Below, one piece after another: positions 13,247 to 28,500 of a stretch of 64,000 nucleotides of DNA. The DNA lies in assembly GCA_003260075.1 (NCBI GenBank), contig QLIY01000285.1, positions 107,646 to 171,645 on the forward strand, read 5' to 3'. The position numbers and the translations under genes are program-made. This stretch comes from Phallusia mammillata (lineage: Eukaryota; Chordata; Ascidiacea; Phlebobranchia; Ascidiidae). The notes under the pieces are model-generated. The model saw only the letters and a program-made list of their open reading frames with translations, had not been told where the DNA came from and made no database searches. The stretch's first letter is position 1. The number at the start of each line of letters is the position of its first letter.

Positions 13247-13486
13247 TTAAGGCGAGGCGGTGGGGTAAACCGCGCCAGTTACCACAAGCTGGTATTTCAA
13301 CGCCCCCGCGGTTACAGCCTTTATATCTAATTTTGCCTCAAACTCAGCAAAGAGTTTTCGGTACAACGTCCTCAAAAGGCCCGGCGTACTTTGACCAACA
13401 AACTCAGGTTCAACAAAAACGTTTATTACAAGGATAAAAGCGACGACAATTGTTACGAGTTTTGACAACTTTCTACACCATTTCAC
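13247..13486 (-). CDS. Possible signal-anchor exon, unrecognised
   Basis: An open frame starts MKWCRKLSKLVTIVVAFILV, a short basic N-terminus followed by a hydrophobic stretch as in a type II membrane anchor. It then continues with a charged, protein-like sequence to a TAA. A good donor (GTG|GTAACT) lies inside it at about 13303, so it could be the first exon of a spliced gene, but I found no second exon downstream. A 79-residue single-exon product is the alternative. Confidence 0.3.
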   Translation of the reverse strand: MKWCRKLSKLVTIVVAFILVINVFVEPEFVGQSTPGLLRTLYRKLFAEFEAKLDIKAVTAGALKYQLVVTGAVYPTASP

Positions 13487-14249
13487 ACTCTGAAAGTTCG
13501 TGTAGCAATATGCGCTAAACCGAAAACTAATAGTTTTTTGTTCTTGACGGCTTTAAAATGACAATTATATTTTTAAAATTAAAAAGTGAAATAAGTAGCG
13601 TTTAAGGACAATTAGGTTTAAATAAAAACATGTCGGCAAAATTTGCTTATATTTCGTAAAAAAATATTAGACCAGCGATTTTTTTCTGGTAGAAGTTTCA
13701 TTTGTTTTCTTAATTGACGAAACCACATTTTAAACACGACAATAATTTCATTGTGTCAGATTACAGCTGTTTCCCGACTTCAGCTGCTGTGGATGTAGAT
13801 GTAATGCTGAGACGTTTTCAATACAAGAAAGCAGTGAAATAGAGAAAAGCAAGAAACTGCGGATGGACTTAATATTGCAACGTAGAAAGTTTATGTTGTG
13901 CAAGTTTGAAAACACCGAGAAATACTTGTGTAAAATTGCTTTCAACCCAACAAAACAATATTTTGTGTATAAATTCAAAACGGGATATTTTTGTTTTACT
14001 CACGCAAAGCATTTGATAAAACCGTGTCTTAAACATAAAAGCGTTAAAAAGCAAATATAAAAATCCGAAAAGAGCGCGATCACTTTGCCTTAATACAATC
14101 CATCCTTCTATGACGTCACAATGACGCAACAGTTCGTCTCCGCGACACGAAACGCGGTTTGCATTGTTCTCGAACTGACACACCGCGCTGTCGGTTTGTG
14201 ACGTCACACGGGCGGTTCTGACGTAGTCGATGACATCACAATGCGCGTC

Positions 14250-17200
14250 CTACGCGTGTTGCCCGATCTCGGGGTAAAGAGGCATACATTGATCGTTAGT
14301 GGGCGCCATAGAGATTTGTTGGTCGCCGTAAGCGCTGGTTCCATTGCGATATCTGACGCCATCTCGCGGCGAGGCTGCGCGCTGTGTCGCCATCTTGCGG
14401 TTGCAACAGAGTCGGTCTTTGAAGTGAAACCAAGATTCGACTGTCTTGCTCGACCAGATCCAAAATCCAGATGTTATTCCTGCAAGTAAGATATTTAATA
14501 TTGTATGAGTTTGACGGTTTGATGATTATTTCTGTTTTCCATCACCACATTAAATATCACAAGAAAACATCTTTTCAGCAAAAAGATACAAGCCAAAATA
14601 TGTGTACACAACATCACTACGTTGTCCTAAAGAAGAAAACAGTAATTGTCGAAACGTAGTAATGATACATGCACATATATATTGGCTTGTGTTCTGTTAC
14701 TGAGAATATTTAGAATCGAGCCTTGTGCATCAAAAACATCGTTTGCATTCAAACCCATAGTTGGCAACTATAGCATCACAGCTACTGTAATTACATCAAG
14801 GTGCTAAAAGTTTATCCAAAACCCAGACGTAATTCCTGCGAGAAACCAATTTTATTCCACATGAGTTTGCTGATTTACTTTATTTTTTATCACACGTTTT
14901 ATACCACAGCAAAGTTACCTTTGCATTTACTTAGATGGTTAACCAATTGATGCATAGAAGCATTACATATATTGTATGTAAATAATATGTATTAAATGTT
15001 TATTTGTCTACAGCAACATCCCACTTATTTACAACAAACGGGGGAACTCCCTCAACCCACCAACAATCAGCATCATAAAGTATTTCAAAATGAAGACGAT
15101 AAAATCTGGAGTGCTGTTCCTGTAAGTCTCGTACTCGCATGGACACGGAACTCCAAACTCTCTGCAGAACAAATGAAAAAGAAATAATGTGAGTTGCCTT
15201 CTATCACAGCCACACGATATACAATGGATATTAAAACGAAAGTACAATGTAAAAACTTACAAAAGAATTGTTCTGAGATTGGTAAAGAGTATTCGATAAA
15301 TTCTCCCCCCCCCCACACGTTTTATACCACAGCAAAGTTACCTTTGCATTTACTTAGATGGTAAAAGAAGCATTACATATATTGTATGTAAATAATATGT
15401 ATTAAATGTTTATTTGTCTACAGCAACATCNAAACCACAACTTTCTTGCAAAAGCTTGCGTATGTGAAAACAGTTAGTTACCAAATAGCTAAACGCAAAC
15501 CAGTAAAATAATCGCAACACTATATACAAGTTCTCTGTCAGTTTTGTTTTAGATCCGGCTACGGACTTTACTTATCTCAGGTTTATTGAAGCAGCAAATT
15601 CAGTCTTTCCGGCCCAATTCGGACTTAAAAAAATCGGTTTTGGTTTCAGGCCAATTTTCAACTTTATTCCAACCACTAAACCCCAACAAATCCACACACA
15701 GAGCACCATTCCTTTGAATTCCCTTTAGACTTACTTGCAGTTTCTTATAAACCATCCCTTCTGCCAGGAATCTCTATTCAGTTGTTCGTAGAAATAGCAA
15801 GCGATCATTACTGTTGCGGGAACCGTGTAAAGAACACTGAACACTCCAATCCGGACCATTAGACGCTCCAGCTTCTCTACTTTGTTGGTGCCACCGTCGT
15901 GTTTCACAACATTTCTATGTAAAACGAAGAGTTCATATTATTATTGGATGGCCTTTTAACGACTAAACAAATCAATAAATTGCCTTTAACATTTGTGTGT
16001 TACTGTCGTTTAATTTCCGTATATTGGCTAAGTTCATCGATGGATGTTAACTGTAAACGTCGGAAGGTATAAATGATTTACATGGAGAGATTGGTTCAGA
16101 CATTTTGAGATAATTTTAGCGTTGTTTTCTCAACTTCACATTAAGACATTCCGTTTGTACTCAATGAAGCTCATAATGCATAGAAATATGTGTTAAGCCA
16201 TAGTAGTTTGGCATTTTTGGCCTCTAGATACGAACCTGATATTGAACATTGCGACGAAACCTGCAATGAGGAAGCAAGTTCCCACGAGTAGAAAGATCGA
16301 GAGAGGAACGAGTAGGAACCAGAGTAGATGAGTTGTGTTGTAGATGCCCACGAAACAGACCTGAACATTACATGAAGGTTAAATACTGTTAAGTAACAAA
16401 AACAACAACAAATTTTGGCCCAACAGTGAAAATTTTCGAACGAAATAAGTCCAACATTTTCCCCATATGACTCATTGTTCTTATTTTTACTGTTAGTCAG
16501 TGATACTAGAGTGATTTTTTTATGGTACGTACATATAATATTGGTTTAAGAAGATATAACTAACGTGTAACTAAAATATTACTATTAAGTAAATATTTAT
16601 CAAACAAATGCTTGTCACACTTTTTAAGGCTGCAATAACTTCAAAAAGAGATTCACCAATAAATAGAAAGAAATAAAAAGGACACAGAAAGAAAACAACA
16701 AATTTCATTTAATCAGCTGCAGTTCTTACCCCACTCAACACGTCGCCTTCGATTTTGGATGAGATTAACACAGCGATGGTTTGAGCTGCAGGGATCGACC
16801 AAGCCACACCGTGGAAGTACGGGCTCTTCTGCTCAATGGCTTCGTTGCCCCACTTTAATCCGGCAGCCAGGAACCAGGTTATAGTCAACACCACCCACCT
16901 GGATAAAATTAAGATCATTTTTGAAATCAAAGATTGCAACAGGTAAATGCGAATGGCATTTTTTTAATGAAAAATGAGTTTTTCAAAGATAGTTTAAAGC
17001 CACATAAATTTACCGGAACATATAAAATCCCATTCATTAAACGTATCAGCAATTAATCCATTTACTAGTGATACATTTGCGGATTGTGCCACAAACGTAG
17101 GATCCATGAACAAATTTGTGCACGATATTTTCAAATCAAAAAAATAACGAGTGTAACAGAAAGTTTATTCACCAGATTGAACTGGCCATGCTGAAGAAGT

Positions 17201-19433
17201 AAACCATCATGAATAGAACAGTACAACCCGCCTCTCTGGCGCCTTGTGTGACCACCTGCAAACATAAAAACGTGTGATTTCTATGAAACTTAAAATCTTT
17301 GATATATGTTTGGCATGTTAGAAACAAGAGTGCTTGACAATTAGATTTGGTATTTGTGTCAAACGAACTCAAATTTACTTCCAGCAAAGACGCGAAAAGA
17401 ATGTGAACACGAATGAACTTTGACTGAAACTCGGAATATCTGACAATTTTACGACAAGACTTTTGTGGATTTCCGACAATAAATGAGGAACGTCGCGCCA
17501 AAATGTGGATGAAAAGGAACGTCGCGCCAAAATGTGGATGATCGTAAAAACGAAATTGAAACAGAGATTGACATTTTGTTTAATACAACATTTGCCTGGG
17601 AGCAAAAAGTAGCAAGATCTCTCTTTAGATATTTTGAAATGCGTTACATTCATCTGAACAAGAGAACTAAGAGATATTTGTTAGTTTGATCAAAACAAAA
17701 CTGCCGTAGAAATTGTATGTAGTAGGGATGGGCCAAAACTGCAAATGTTCTGTTTGGTCGAGCACCGGGGGGGGGGGGTATGTAGTGATGGCCACAAAAA
17801 AATATTGCAAAAAGTAGTCTTACTGAAGTCTACTGGGCAATCTCTGTTGTCATCATTATTGTAAAAAGTATGTACATGCATGGCTTTATGGCAAAACAGT
17901 TTTAGATAAAGTGGTCTTAAAGTAAGAGTAGGGCAAGTCTTGTCGGAACGGGTTCGGTTCGGGATTAAGTTTAAACAAAACTTAGGGCCGCAATTTTATG
18001 AAAGTTCTATTGCAATAAAGCGTTTTGATGAATTGGTCTTACCTTCGGACAAGCGCTGATCGGTGTTTCCATGCTGCAATAATCGCTGTGGAATTGTTTA
18101 CAGGAAACATTGTCACGAAGGAAAAATCCGGCAATATATGCGATTGAGACCATGAAGTAACAACCTGAAATATACAATAAAATGTAGATTAAGCTACTGC
18201 TTTGTATAAAGCTTAGTTTAAACCAATCAGGTTTGCGAAGGTTCGTTATTCTGCTTGGTTTTATTGGGAAATTTTACTGATCTATTTCTAAAATGATAAA
18301 TTAGGTACAGAAAGGTTGGAAAAATTAGCCAAGTAAACAGTCATTTACAAGGGTACGGGCGTTTGGCTGCATAAATGATTGAGGCATTCGTTTTTGCTTT
18401 GTACTCAAACATAGCCCAACACCAAAACAAAACTAATTACATATTGTGTATTTTCCTTTTGATAAAAACGATTAATGGGGTACAGAGTGGTTGCAAAAGT
18501 TGGCCACGTAAAAAAGCCATTTCCATGTGTATCAGCATTTTTCATTACAAACTGATTTTGGTGTTGCTTTTTGACTTGGATTTAAACATAGCCCGACACC
18601 AAAACTAAAATTCGCTTGCGTAACAAAGGAAACCACAAGCGAAGTCGACAAAAGGCGCGCCATTATGTAGTAGAATAGACAGAAAAATGAATGTGGTTAA
18701 AATATGGCATTGTACTTCGGTAAAGATAAACAAAACCACATGGTCTATGCCTTGGTTCAAACCGTAGCCTTTACAAAGGACGGCAAGCGTTACCCAGCAC
18801 AAGTGATCAAGTGCTCATGCTCTTTGAAGTCAGTTCAGGCACTCTAATTACCTGATGAAATATTGGGCGCATACATAAATACATTGGACGATCAAAATAT
18901 AAGCGCCCTTATACAGACCAGCCATTGCTAATAAAATAGCTTCAAGAGACCTTTGCTTGATCCACGCGCTTAATCTAGACTGGTTGGCTGAGTCAGAAAG
19001 AGAACAAAGAACTGTTTGGAAGCTTTAGGGAATTATTGTTATTGTTCGTTTGGCGACGGAACGGTCAGTAGGTGCTTGGGGACGTTGGTAAGGAGGTTGT
19101 TGGATGGAAACATATTGACGCCCACCAGATTATGAATCATTGGTTTGAGGACAAGCGTGCTACGACAGGTTAAGACTTGAATTGGAAAGTGTTGGAATGA
19201 AAGTTGAAACACTGACACCACAAAACAATAAGGGCTCCTGGTCAAGTCATTAAACAACACAAATAGTTTCGTATATCATTTGCAAAAATCGAACCATAAG
19301 GTAAAGTAATACTTTTTGTCATAGACAAATTCCAACCACACAGATATCAATTTTAACGGTGGAAAGACTTCAAACGCGATTTTTTAACGCAATTAACAGT
19401 TAGACTTACAATATAACTATTAAACCTAAAAAA

Positions 19434-19500
<67 letters not shown>

Positions 19501-22500
19501 ACAATAATGAAACCTACAGCCATTGTCACTTGTTTTCAAAACTTTGCGAAAACAACATCGTCCGGACCGCTAACTTAGGAATTCGCACAGAAAGAGAAAC
19601 AACGAAATTCAAACCTGACCACAGGACGGTTCAGGTGCAACCCAAGGTTATGTTACGATGACGTAATGAAGGGGTGCCTGTTAACCACACACGGATTGGT
19701 GTAAAGGGGGGCTGGGCAATGACGTCAGTTGGTTGGGCCACACAGAAGTAAAGTGGTTTGGGGAAGCAAAGGTTATGACAAGGGGGTGCGAATGATGGGT
19801 TGGGCACAACTTAGCTGAAAATGAATTGATTACTACAGTTTGGAAAAAGGTCAATAATATGCGTTTTGGAAGCGAAACCTTCAACGCATTATTTCTAAAA
19901 AAACTTGTACAACTATTTTTGATATGTTCGGAATAGTGTGCACCGTTTGCAGCCAACATATCGTGTTTTAGCTCAATGCTTTCGAATTAGCTTATTATAA
20001 ATCGATATTGCGGGGCACAAGTAGATAAATAAACTTTTCGCATAAGCATCGACGATTGACCTGAGGACATTACGATGTAATGAAGTACCAAATCCACAAT
20101 TCATCACAAACCAATAACATCACCAACTGAAAAAACTGCTTGGTCATCACAACACTTCATAATCAAACCGCATGATTCATGCGACAACTTCAAATCTAAT
20201 GAATGGAACTGAACCTGAACGTGGAGTTGGAGATATTTCATCACGTGACAAATTGGCGGCCACGTGACGATTGAGATGCAATCAAGCGTGACCCGACAAG
20301 GCTCGGCAATTGGATTTCAAAGTGTTTGATTCTTCGCTTAAACTACCTGCGCCTTTCACCGCTAAGGTACCGGGATTAATCTCAATCACCGGTCATTCGT
20401 TAACACTCGTGCCTAACTTGAAGGTGCACACGGTGTGCTTAACTTGACGCGTGAAGTGAATAGATGAAGTTTTCCATCGACAGCATAGCACCGTTGTCAG
20501 TAAAAAAGAAGTTTAGAAACTTCGTGAAAAAACATGGCATCCTGATTTACCTAAATTTACTTTTATAGTATTTTTTTCTCTTGCGGTTTAACGTTTTTAG
20601 AGTAGTGACATCAAAAATTTACAATAATACTAAATCAACAAACTTATAATAACGCGACCATACCAATAATTCAGCACATTTTAAGTTAAAAACGTTTTGT
20701 AGACGGTTCCAAGTTGATTTATGCCTTCAAAAATGTCAGATAGAGGTTCAGTTTTAATTTAACTTTTGTTTTGAAAACTTTTTGACCCTAAAACCTCTAA
20801 TTACGTCACTGCACAGAAACATCTTTCACCGTCACGCTCCAGTTGCGCGCAGTTATGTGTAAAGCCGCCTACCAGAATTTTTACAAAAGTGAATCTTTTG
20901 GTCTGAAACAATGCTGTTTTCGATAGTTCTATTCGTTGTACATTTTATAATTGTACCTAAAATATGTGGTCATAATTACCAAGTAATTGGCAACTCTAAA
21001 AATGCTGCGTAGGCTTTCCAATTTTACCACACAACCAAAAGAAAACTTCTAGCATCAGTAACCAATCCATTGTCTTTTCAATTACCTTTGCAATGCAGCT
21101 CGCAGCGTTTAAGGAGTATATAATCTCACTAAACATGTTTTCAAAATCAAGGCAAACATTTCGTTGACAGGTCACAAGCAGTTGGATGAAGTTGTCGATG
21201 ATTAAACGTCTTCACTTCAACGGAGTTCAATTCCTGATTAGCTTTGTGCAAACAGCAGCGCGCGAACAACCATTTAAAGTGACAGAGACATTAATCAAGT
21301 TGAAGGGATAATGGTGCGGTGTGGAATTGATGGATTACGTGCGGAGGTTATAGATTACATGAATAAGACGGGTGGCAAAATTTAGTGACAAAGTAATGAA
21401 ATTAGGTTAGTATATCAGGTGACGATATTAGGAGTTGATTTCGAATCGTTGAAATGTGTCAAATTAAATTAAAACAATGGTTTGTATTTTTTGGCTCACG
21501 TTATTAAATTTTCCAACCACAATTTTGTAAACATTTGTAAAGTTTGTGGTTGAGGTAAATAAATAAATAACTCGATTTATAAACAAAAAAAATCACAAAT
21601 GATTTTGACACTTGGGTTTATATACGACGGCCTAAAAACCAATGACTTTGGTGCAAATACCAAAATATTACAGATGTAAACTGTAACAACTTGAAAACAA
21701 TAACAAAGATCTTTGCCAATTCATTCACCTTTCTTTACCAATTCCATTTGCACATATTTCTAAACAAGGATTTTACGGCAAACTAAAATTCACCAAAGCA
21801 AAAGATAGCCCAGTAAATCCGACCCTAACAGTACAGATAAACCGGCACGAAACTTGTTCCTTATATGGAGTGAGAACGATCAGTACACTCGGGATTTAGT
21901 AGACGGGATCAGCTGATAAATCTATGCAAGGTTGCCTTATTTGACAAATGTAAAGCAAAACGACCACAGCGTTATTACGACCAACAAAGAGAACTACACA
22001 AGTCATTAAAGGTGGAACAGAAGTCATTAGGGGTTCATTACACAGGGAAGGGATCTAAAGTTACTTCAATATTGCTTCCAGAAATGAATGTATAATGTAC
22101 GTTGCGACAGAACTAATGATTATTACCGACTTTCTGATGGAATTTTAATCATGGACATTGGCACTATTTATTTCATTTTTTGACAAGATCAAAAATTTGC
22201 AACTAGTTTAATTAGTTTAATCCAAAAGATGCAACTGAGACGTTGTAAACTTAACAAACATTTACCCAACGGAATGATTCAGTAATTTTGTCAGAGAAGG
22301 GATTTAGCAAGCTTCTAAAATAGAAAAGAAATTTACCAGTCAAATCAAGCAGAGAAAACCGGTAAAAACATTTTTCGAAAGTCAAGTTCATCACGTGTCA
22401 AGTAACAACCAAGAGTTCACTAAGGGTCAACGTTATTCGTTTATCAGAAACAGGGAAAGGAATTTGTCACTCGTCAGTTTTACGCGATGTCCCATGGGGT

Positions 22501-25500
22501 TAACTTCACAGTACACAGACTTGCTGTTGCTGCGATGTCATTTAACAGTTCATTGCAGGGTGTCTGGGACTCTGAGGTTTTGTGCAGACCACACTGATGA
22601 GTGATGAATGCAGATAAGCAACGGCGCCGTTTGAGACAAGTGTAAGTTACCCCCCACAAACCCCAACAAATTTATGTTGAATGTTTGACAACGTGCCTTT
22701 TGTTAGCTGTGCAATTAGCTCTATCTTATAAGCTCAATGCAGATTTCACATTATTTCCCCAACCGCTTACTTACTCTTTCAAATCCTCCAATAACTAAAA
22801 TACACAGAGCAGCTTTTTGTGTGAAGAACGGCATTTCAATGATCAATGTGGTGACTAATTCTCTTTGCCGCATTATTTCGTTAATTTCGTGTGAAGGGTC
22901 AAACAAAGCAAACATTCTAACTTTTTTTAAACTTCCAGCTATGATGACTTAAACTCGACGCGAGTTATGTATCAGAAAAGACTCGAATTGACTCCCGAGT
23001 AACCGACAACAGGACTCGAACTTTATGTAACACATGCACTTGTCAGGTAGTCAACTTCCAACAGGTTTTCCGAAGGGTTTGAAGCCTAGTTTGTCACATT
23101 GTCTATCTTTTTCTGGATCCGGTGCCTGAATGCATTACCCCTGCTTGGAAAATTCACTGATAAGTCAGATTCCCTACACACTAGGGGGGGAGTTTAGACA
23201 ATGTTAAGGAGCAGCATGGGAACGCTTTGCTGACACTGCGGTGGTCTCAACCGCAATCAGCACGCACATCGTCAAGTAGTCTGCTATTCTCACTTGACAC
23301 ACACGCTGTGTACCACACACAAGTCTGTGGAAGATAAGAAGGCATGGATAGGGTTTGCCACAGCTATGCCTGACAGGTGGATTGACAATTTGTGTATGGT
23401 CTGGTTGCAAAAACTGTCAAAAGTTTGTTAAAACAACTGGGGAAAATTAAAGTCGGCGCCTATGACTGGGGATATACACAACTACAGGAGATTAATTGTC
23501 AACAGGCAATAATAGTAATTGTTTTGGTGATTGTATAACACACTTCAGCCGCCCACCCAAAATTATGTAAAACGAGCGGCAGACGATCAGCGTCAGTATA
23601 ATCGTTTACTTTCGAATCAGAAATATTAATTTGGCCGAGTTTAAAAACCACTTCAGTTTAAGTTTTATTTAAAAGCTTCTGTCACTTTTTTGGGTATATT
23701 TTGTATATATTTGATAAGTGAAGACATATCTATCTGTCACCACTCTGTTACACAGGCCGATTCCTGTAGTCTGTTATGACATTTTCACTTATTTCTGATG
23801 TTTTAATGTTTAATAATGAAAGTACCAATTTGTGATTATAGATATTCACCAAAGATTGCTGTTCAAATAAGTAAGAATCATATGTTGTAAACTTGTAATA
23901 TGGCACCGAGTTTGTAAACTTCCAAAACAAACAAATCCAGCTAAACAGAAAAAACGAAAGTCAGAATAGAAGTTTGAAGTGCAACAAAACCACAAACTAA
24001 CGGACGTACATCGATAAGGAAACATCGAATTGCTTCCGGATAAGAACGAGGAATGGACACAGCAGGCAAATTTATCTAATCAACCAACAAGCACTTTCTC
24101 AACAGGAAAGCCCGATAACATCACACATGTTACATCACCAACTAAAACATAGAAGCTCTCTCATAACGAATGTTAGAGAAAAGCTGGATTACAAAAACGA
24201 AATAAGGATAGCCCGAACACCTGTTCAATACAGGGTCTGTTACATTGAATTGCTTGTTTTTCAATTGTTAAAGATAAAAAGGCCTTTCATTAAAGTCAAT
24301 TAATACTGTTAAACCAGTTATTGGACTATAAATAGTCAAAGTTGTTCTTTTAGGTGATACATAGGCTATGTAGAAAACATACAGACATCTTAGGTCTTAA
24401 ATAAACGAATAATGGTGGACTTTTAAAGTAGCAAGAAGCCAAACAGTTGAAACACTAATGGAACTTAAGTCTTGTAATTTTACTTGACCTTATAACGGAG
24501 CCGACAGCAAGCAGCCACCACAGAATTTTCAGACTCACTGCTAAGAGCAATTTTCGTGGGTTTTGGTCTGACCTTCCTCCGACAATGCGTTTATATGTCA
24601 ACAAACACAAGCGCTGTAGATTTCGCTAGTGGTCCGATCAGCGCTGGGTTTTAGTCTATAGTCGTTTACTTACGCCGGATTATTGTCGTGTATGCAACCG
24701 ATCTGCGTGCTGTGATTTGATAATTTGCAGACGTTGCAAGTTTTACATAAGTGTGTATTAAAACCGAAATGTGACCTGCAAAGTCGTTATACTTTGCAGA
24801 TGTTAATGTAGTATGTAAATGAGACAAACGGTATTATAGGGATTTCTGCACTTATGATGGATTGTTAAAATGTTTGCAAAAAACATATTTACTATTTAGA
24901 TGTTTCATGAGAACATTTCAAAATGTAGATCATTATGTAAAAAAAACACTAGCTTACAATGCGACTCATTGTCCGAGAATTTATTAAAATTGCTGTGATT
25001 GTGTGATAAAATTTGGGGCATTGATAGAAGATATATGGATGGTTCCTTACATTGCTCAACAAAGCAGATTAAATCATCCAAATCGTCATTCTTTCGTATC
25101 TCAAACCCAAAACGTAAACAAGCGATTCGCGTGTCAGATTATATTTGTAGTTCATCAACACGACAGTCTCGTGAAAGGAAACACTAAATGAGCGATTTTT
25201 GCCACGAAACTCGCCAAGTTTACTGTTCTGAGCTTTCAGCTATTCTATAACAACGTAAAATTCGCAAGTTTCTCCTCAAAATGATACCAACATGACTATT
25301 TGAATCAGAAAGTTTTTGCCACCCTAAAGCGGCTTCCACATTGCAGTTTATAAGATGTGTTGTACTTGAATCAACACTAAACAATCGTATAAAGTGTAGC
25401 AAAAAAATGGGTTTAAGGTAAACATTGGGTATGTGGCAAACGTTGGTAGAATAGACTTTGAAAACATTGTCAGCGAGCTAAACGTCAGTTATATAGAGTC

Positions 25501-28500
25501 CAAACATCGCTTTGTGCGACACCAACTACCGAATCTATTGATACCGGGGTATTTGGTTTGTGTACGCAACTATACAGAACGGATGTTGGATTGAGAAGAC
25601 AAAGGAAAGGCGGGATAATGGGTAAAAGAGCAGAAGCTGACATTGCGTGTCGCGATTATTCATTGTTGGTTCAAAGAAATGTTCTAAAACACTTCAGCCA
25701 AACTTTGGGATCAATATATTGTCCACAATAAGAAACTAAAATTTTAACGTTTAATCCAACAAAATTGTGGAACTTTTAGAAAGTATATTGTATTTCCTTT
25801 CATACTGTGTATACTGTGTAGTTTGTTATATAATCACGAGTCACCAGAGACTCAGTACGGGGGTTGGAGACAACAGTCGCGTATAATAACAGACTGAAAA
25901 CTTTGACAAGTTCAAAGTCATCTATCGTTTTTGAGATATATACACTTTATCTAACACATCTGTTTCGTTTTTAGATCAAAATCGAAACACGTTGCAAACA
26001 ACTAATCAAACCCATTAAAGTCAGCAAGCAAGCTAATTTACTATTACCAATTCAGCACTAACTAACCAAACACAATATCGTCATTCATAAAAGCAAGCAA
26101 CACCTGAAAAAGTTTTATTCAAAACCAACCAAGAAAATCATTGGCTGAATAAAATCAGTAGTTTCTCCCCACCCTATCTTGCCACACGCCTTCCTTTGGC
26201 ACCAATCACTTGGAATCAACCCTGAGGTTAACCAGGCCCTAGTGGTTTGGATCAACGTTAGTTTTCCACTTCACGACACTTCAGTCTTGACACAAACACC
26301 GGTGCCAGTTTTTTACACTGTGACCTACTTCACATGAGAGTATGATGAATTTTAATGTAAGTTTTTGTCTAAGAAGCTTTGATAAATGTATATTGTGAAG
26401 TTACAAACTAGACCATGGGTTGGGTCTCGTAACACTTTACAGTCTAATACGTTAACCAAGTTTTTAATTGGATCAAGAAATGCAAACAATTAAAAATCAA
26501 AATAACCAAGTGCACAAATTTTTTTGCAGTGGTTTCTGTAAAAAATTTGTCCAGGTACCCAAAACAAGCCACACAAACATAAACAACCAGCAACACAGAC
26601 AGGGGGGGGGGGAACGTTAACCAAGTTTTTATTTGGATCAAGAAATGCAAATAATTGAAAATCAAAATAACCAAGTGCACACCCTAACATATGAAGGAAT
26701 TATTGAACTGAGGAAGATCAATTTACACAAATTGCAACCGTTACTGTATTAAATTGGCAAAAAATATTTTTTGCAGTGGTTTCTGTAAAAAATTTGCCCA
26801 AGTACCCAAAACAAGCCACACAAACATAAACAACCAGCAACACAGACAGTTCATGTCCGGAATTCGAAAGCACGATGGCCTTGGGATAAATCCTAAACAG
26901 GAAGCAACGACTGGAGATAAACGGGACTCTAGTTACATCTTGTGCCCAATCGCAAAAGCCAAAAGGGTCTACAGTTCACCATAACTCATATAGGTTTACT
27001 GAATATGAGATGCCGCGTGGCTTTAGTCACTGATGCTGAACTTCGACTAATACGATTTAGGCCCGCCAGACGCGACTCTGTGTCATGCGGTGGTTAAACC
27101 TACCCCGGTATCGAAGATGTGCAGATTAAGCTCTTTGCGGTGGTTGCTGTGTTACTGTGTTTGTACATATTAAGGTAAACATGTATATACATTAGCACGG
27201 CTAATTCAATCAGGTATTGAGTTAGTCAGGTCGAAAGGTCAAAGCTGTTTTTACAAGCTTATTACATTTGTATTGTTCGGTGCCATTTAAGCAAACGTTT
27301 GGTACCATGCTACAATCCTTATACATTATGTCCGAACTGAAAAGATATACACTATGCCCGAAATTAAAAATCACCATAAAATCCCTCTACATTTTATGAA
27401 TATAGCTTACGAATCAGTCAAATTTGGGGATTCGTACTGAACTAATTGGTACGTTTCTTTAAAGCCACAAGCAGCAAAGTGGGATGGGCTGAAAATAAGA
27501 AAACCAAAAACAGCTCAACAAGTTTAGAACAGGTGGTCGGAAAGTTTACAACAAAAATACAGCCGTGAAATTGAAGGTCATTAATTCATGACCTTCGAAT
27601 TCAGAAACCAATGTTCACCACAGTCATATGATAGATCCTGTGCCAAAACATGTTTTCAATGCACACACAAGGTTGGCAAGAACAAGTCCAGCACAGTTCA
27701 GGCTGTAGTTTACGTCGTGAGTTCGGTCTTTGTAAGCCTGCGAGGCATGGAAAGCGTGGAGGTATTTAATTATCGCTAAGATCTCCGCGTAGCATATGGG
27801 CAGAATTAGTGATATCGCCCATCTACCGTACGTTGCTGCTGAGATGACAAAATAAACCAACACCGATTCAACGGAACCGACCCAGTAGATATTTGTGTAC
27901 ACGTTTCTATGCGCATAGGTTCAGGAATTTCGTGGTTTCTTCGCTAATGAAGGGCGGTTTAGATTACGTAAGAATAAAACGGTGTTTCCACCCTGAGTGC
28001 AAGAAAGGTTTTCGTCAGTCCATTCATCTCACGACATATTTTATACTGCAAACTGTTTTTATTGAAACACAGTTAATTGGTTCCACAAAAGGTTACTGGG
28101 GCAAATATAGTCCAAACCTTGCAAAAGTTAAGACACCCTAGGGGAGGGGTGGGCAACCTTTGTTACTGTAGGGCCAATTATAAATGTCAAAATTGGATCG
28201 CGGGCCGCACATGTGTATAACACAAAGTGATTTTGCCTGGTTTCTTACCAATTATGCTTAACTACAATTATAATTCGAATTTGATCCTAGCCACATTTTG
28301 CCAGGTCGCAGAAAACTAGCATCAGGCGCATTAATCAGTTTAAAAGTATGAAATAATTGGACTCGTTTGCCAGTACTTTTGAAATCCAAGCGTCTGTGCG
28401 GACCGCACAATCTTTAATGAAGGGGGCCGCAGGCCGCCCACCCCTGCACTAGGGTAATATACATGTGGATGATGGACAGCCTTGGGAAAATGACTAAAAC

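Larger units (their letters stand above)
9540..14249. other. Mostly non-coding stretch between four-pass gene and Frizzled 3' end
   Basis: Apart from one possible membrane-anchor exon (13304-13486) I see no supportable gene. The stretch carries three haplotype duplicates joined by C tracts: 9807-9907/9918-10014, 11110-11390/11579-11865 and 12604-12738/12749-12885. A dispersed repeat at about 12330-12450 recurs at 43965-44100. Open frames at 11600-11857 are broken by indels between the two haplotype copies, so they are not coding. Confidence 0.6.

Noticed and set aside
19434..19499. G-quadruplex or telomere-like regulatory tract
   Set aside because: An uninterrupted 66-base G run with no loops, in a window with dozens of fixed-length tracts at duplicated joins, is better explained as filler.
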